Below, in pieces: positions 5,526 to 7,047 of a stretch of DNA of 7,047 bases. The stretch's first letter is position 1; every line of letters starts with the position of its first letter. Origin of the DNA: an uncultured Campylobacter sp. (GTDB taxonomy: Bacteria > Campylobacterota > Campylobacteria > Campylobacterales > Campylobacteraceae); assembly GCA_938046705.1 (NCBI GenBank), contig CALIWP010000048.1:1-7047 (forward strand), given 5' to 3'. A program made the translations under genes and the position numbers. Under the pieces are notes generated by a model. It had not been told where the DNA came from, made no database searches, and worked only from the letters and a program-made list of their open reading frames with translations.

Positions 5526-6273
5526 CGTTTTGATGTATCATCACGTTTTAAAAAAGGGCGGATTTATCGCTTCTAGCGTGGAGGATTTTGCCTCGCAGAT
5601 GCGGTTTTTAGCGGAGGCTGGCTGCAAAACCCTAAGCGCGGCGGAGTTTACCCTGTATAAAAAAGGCGAGCTAGCCGTGCCTAAAAAAAGCGTCCTCATC
5701 ACCTTTGACGACGGTTGGAAGGACAACTACATTTACGCCTACCCGGTCTTGCGCGAGTTTGGGCTGCGGGCGACGATATTTTTAGTGACGCAGTGGATCG
5801 AGCGCGCGAGCATGCGGCGGGGCGAGTTTATCGAGCTAACTCACTCTGAATACAAAAAAGTGGCCCCCCAGCGCCCGCAGGACGTGTTTTTGAACCTTGA
5901 CGAGATAGCGGCGATGCGGGACGTTTTTGACTTTCACTCGCATACGCATACGCATTTTGACGAGTATTTCGGCGCGCTCCCGCCTGAGGAAAATTTCGCT
6001 CGGTGCCGCGAGTTTATGCGCGCAAATTTGGGCATCGAGGATAGGCTTTTGTGCTGGCCGCGCGGCAAATACGACGAAAATTTGATGCGCCTAGCTAGAC
6101 AGGCGGGATACGAGGCGTTTTTTACGACGCAGCGAGGTATAAACAGACCAGACGGCGACCTATCGGCTATCAAGCGCATCGCCGCTAAAAAGGACGCCGC
6201 GTGGCTAAAACGCACGCTTTTTATCTATCAAAACGACATTTTGGGCGGGATATACTCGAAGATAAAGAAGTAA
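5515..6273 (+). CDS. Polysaccharide deacetylase (carbohydrate esterase family 4, NodB domain), no signal peptide
   Basis: This 252-residue protein has the CE4 motifs in order. SVLMYHHV (4-11) opens the domain. LITFDDGWKDNY (61-72) is motif 1, with D65 and D66 as catalytic base and metal ligand. FHSHTHTH (140-147) is motif 2, with H141 and H145 (or H143 and H147) as metal ligands. CWPRGKYDE (180-188) is motif 3, followed by AGYEAFFTTQRG. CE4 enzymes use a divalent metal to remove N-acetyl (rarely formyl) groups from amino sugars. The NodB fold begins almost at residue 1, so no signal peptide or anchor exists; the protein is predicted to be cytoplasmic, acting on a precursor or lipid-linked sugar before export. 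The start is TTG 5515 with AAGGAGG 5 bases upstream. Its placement 11 bases inside the ligase gene suggests the same glycan is the substrate; the substrate itself is inferred. Confidence 0.9.
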   Translation: MSVSVLMYHHVLKKGGFIASSVEDFASQMRFLAEAGCKTLSAAEFTLYKKGELAVPKKSVLITFDDGWKDNYIYAYPVLREFGLRATIFLVTQWIERASMRRGEFIELTHSEYKKVAPQRPQDVFLNLDEIAAMRDVFDFHSHTHTHFDEYFGALPPEENFARCREFMRANLGIEDRLLCWPRGKYDENLMRLARQAGYEAFFTTQRGINRPDGDLSAIKRIAAKKDAAWLKRTLFIYQNDILGGIYSKIKK

Positions 6274-6427
6274 AATTTGCTCTAAATTTGAATAAAATTC
6301 GGCATTTTGGCGGATCTGGTTCGGTTTGCGTAAATTCGGCTCAAATTTAAAAGGCGTGAGATAATAGACGTAGTTTCGCGTGGGGGAGGGCAAGGTGTCT
6401 GCTCGCTTTGGCGTCTAAAGGATCGTT
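6274..6427. other. Intergenic gap before the unknown gene
   Basis: These 154 bases separate the deacetylase stop from ATG 6428. I see three AAATTT copies, a possible -10 box at 6360-6365, and a 6-base inverted pair TAGACG (6365-6370) and CGTCTA (6412-6417), whose right arm touches the AAAGGA ribosome site. No hairpin with a T-run that would end the upstream transcript is evident, so read-through remains possible. Confidence 0.55.
6360..6365 (+). promoter_or_regulatory. Possible -10 box for the gene at 6428
   Basis: GATAAT is one base from the TATAAT consensus and follows TGA. It would give a leader of roughly 55 bases. No good -35 is seen. It falls in the only long gap between plus-strand genes here, and the gene downstream differs in composition, which makes a separate promoter plausible but unproven. 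Confidence 0.4.
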
Positions 6428-7047
6428 ATGAAATTTCGCAAATATAAATTTAAAATCCTAGCCGCAGTGCTAATTCTAGCGGCGATAATCTGTGCTGCAT
6501 TTATCCGCATCATCCCCGATTACTCCACCTCGCGAGGCTTTGCGATAGTTTCCCTTTCCGACTATAACAAATACAAGCAAGGATACTGCTTAAAAGAGAA
6601 TAGAATTTTATCAAAGGAGGAGCGATTTAAGCGCGGAATTTTAGATCTTTTAAATAGACGTATGCTGTTTCAAGCCGTCGTTACCGACAAATGCTACTAT
6701 GTATACGGCAGCAAGACTTGCAACTACGGCAATGGAGAATTTGCCGTTAAAGTAGGCTTTTATGAGACGGATAAATTTAATAACGATGATTGGTTGGAAG
6801 TTTTATCCAAAGAGTATGAGATAGAAAAACGTAAAAATCAAGACGCTTGGCTGCTGTATAGAAATATTTTTGTCGAGAAATTTCAAATGAAACCCGTAAA
6901 TATAGCAGAAAGGCTAAAGATAAATTTAGCGGAGGGCTTTGCGGGCTTTGATATGCCAGTAATTGAATACGCAGGGTTAAATAAATATCTTTTATATCTC
7001 GATAAAAGCTTTATTCTCTATAAACCGCCAACTGAAATGAGAAAAAG
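6428..7047 (+). CDS. Uncharacterised single-pass membrane protein, 3' end beyond window
   Basis: An open frame starts at ATG 6428, with AAAGGA at 6417-6422, and continues without a stop to the window end (206 codons seen). Residues 1-9 are basic (MKFRKYKFK) and 10-28 form one hydrophobic span, an uncleaved anchor or signal-anchor that would place the rest in the periplasm. The following region holds Cys at 54, 89 and 98, a charged helix-like stretch (LSKEERFKRGILDLLNRR, 61-78), and aromatic-rich segments such as CYYVYGSKTCNYGNG (89-103) and DDWLEVLSKEYEIEKRKNQDAW (part of 120-141). I recognise no family or enzyme motif. Four sampled lines of this gene (6541-6720 and 6781-6840) are about 36% GC, clearly lower than most of the glycan genes, and codon choice is more AT-ended. 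It may be an accessory gene acquired separately or a poorly conserved envelope protein. Confidence 0.8.
   Translation, partial: MKFRKYKFKILAAVLILAAIICAAFIRIIPDYSTSRGFAIVSLSDYNKYKQGYCLKENRILSKEERFKRGILDLLNRRMLFQAVVTDKCYYVYGSKTCNYGNGEFAVKVGFYETDKFNNDDWLEVLSKEYEIEKRKNQDAWLLYRNIFVEKFQMKPVNIAERLKINLAEGFAGFDMPVIEYAGLNKYLLYLDKSFILYKPPTEMRK

Noticed and set aside
6310..6335. Possible sigma-54 promoter (TGG...TTGCG) before the unknown gene
   Set aside because: The GG and GC elements are not 10 bases apart in any register, so the consensus spacing is not met.
6365..6417. Structured leader or riboswitch before ATG 6428 from the TAGACG/CGTCTA pair
   Set aside because: Only six pairs with a 41-base loop, and the left arm would overlap the proposed -10 box and so be outside the transcript.
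1..7047. CRISPR arrays, tRNA/rRNA genes, transposases and homopolymer G/C phase-variation tracts
   Set aside because: No regular repeat-spacer pattern, RNA gene signature or transposase motif is present, and no G or C run of eight or more was seen; the longest noticed is around five to six bases.

Overview
The window is a surface-glycan (lipopolysaccharide or lipooligosaccharide) assembly locus. It most likely comes from an epsilonproteobacterium of the genus Campylobacter, probably one of the higher-GC oral or emerging species of the C. showae / rectus / concisus kind. I base this on protein style (many Lys-Phe and Asn-Leu pairs), a very high density of AAATTT hexamers, frequent TTG starts, tight overlapping genes, a strong TATAAT -10 box, and the gene set. 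The species is inferred, not proven.

Layout. Bases 1-2784 hold three overlapping plus-strand glycosyltransferases: the C-terminal half of a GT4 enzyme (1-540), a GT9 heptosyltransferase-type enzyme (527-1600) and a second GT4 enzyme (1597-2784). Bases 2732-4018 hold a divergent GT9-type enzyme on the minus strand. Its last 15 codons lie antisense to the end of the preceding gene, and it carries a polar, palindrome-rich insertion of about 65 residues. Bases 4019-4181 are a divergent intergenic region with helically spaced AAATTT motifs, an inverted repeat and a clear -10 box. Bases 4182-6273 hold a two-gene plus-strand unit: an O-antigen ligase (WaaL)-family membrane protein and a signal-less CE4 polysaccharide deacetylase that overlap by 11 bases. 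After a gap of about 150 bases, an AT-richer, single-pass membrane protein of unknown function begins at 6428 and runs off the window.

How the genes fit together. The GT9 and GT4 enzymes would add heptose-like and hexose sugars from activated nucleotide donors to a growing core or O-chain oligosaccharide on the cytoplasmic face of the inner membrane. The WaaL-family protein would transfer lipid-linked glycan in the periplasm. The deacetylase would remove N-acetyl groups from a sugar of this pathway. The exact sugars cannot be read from the sequence.

No rRNA, tRNA, CRISPR array, transposase or convincing intrinsic terminator was seen. The least ordinary signals are the palindromic in-frame insertion in the minus-strand GT9 gene, the antisense tail-to-tail overlap, the AAATTT enrichment, and the unknown gene at the right end.
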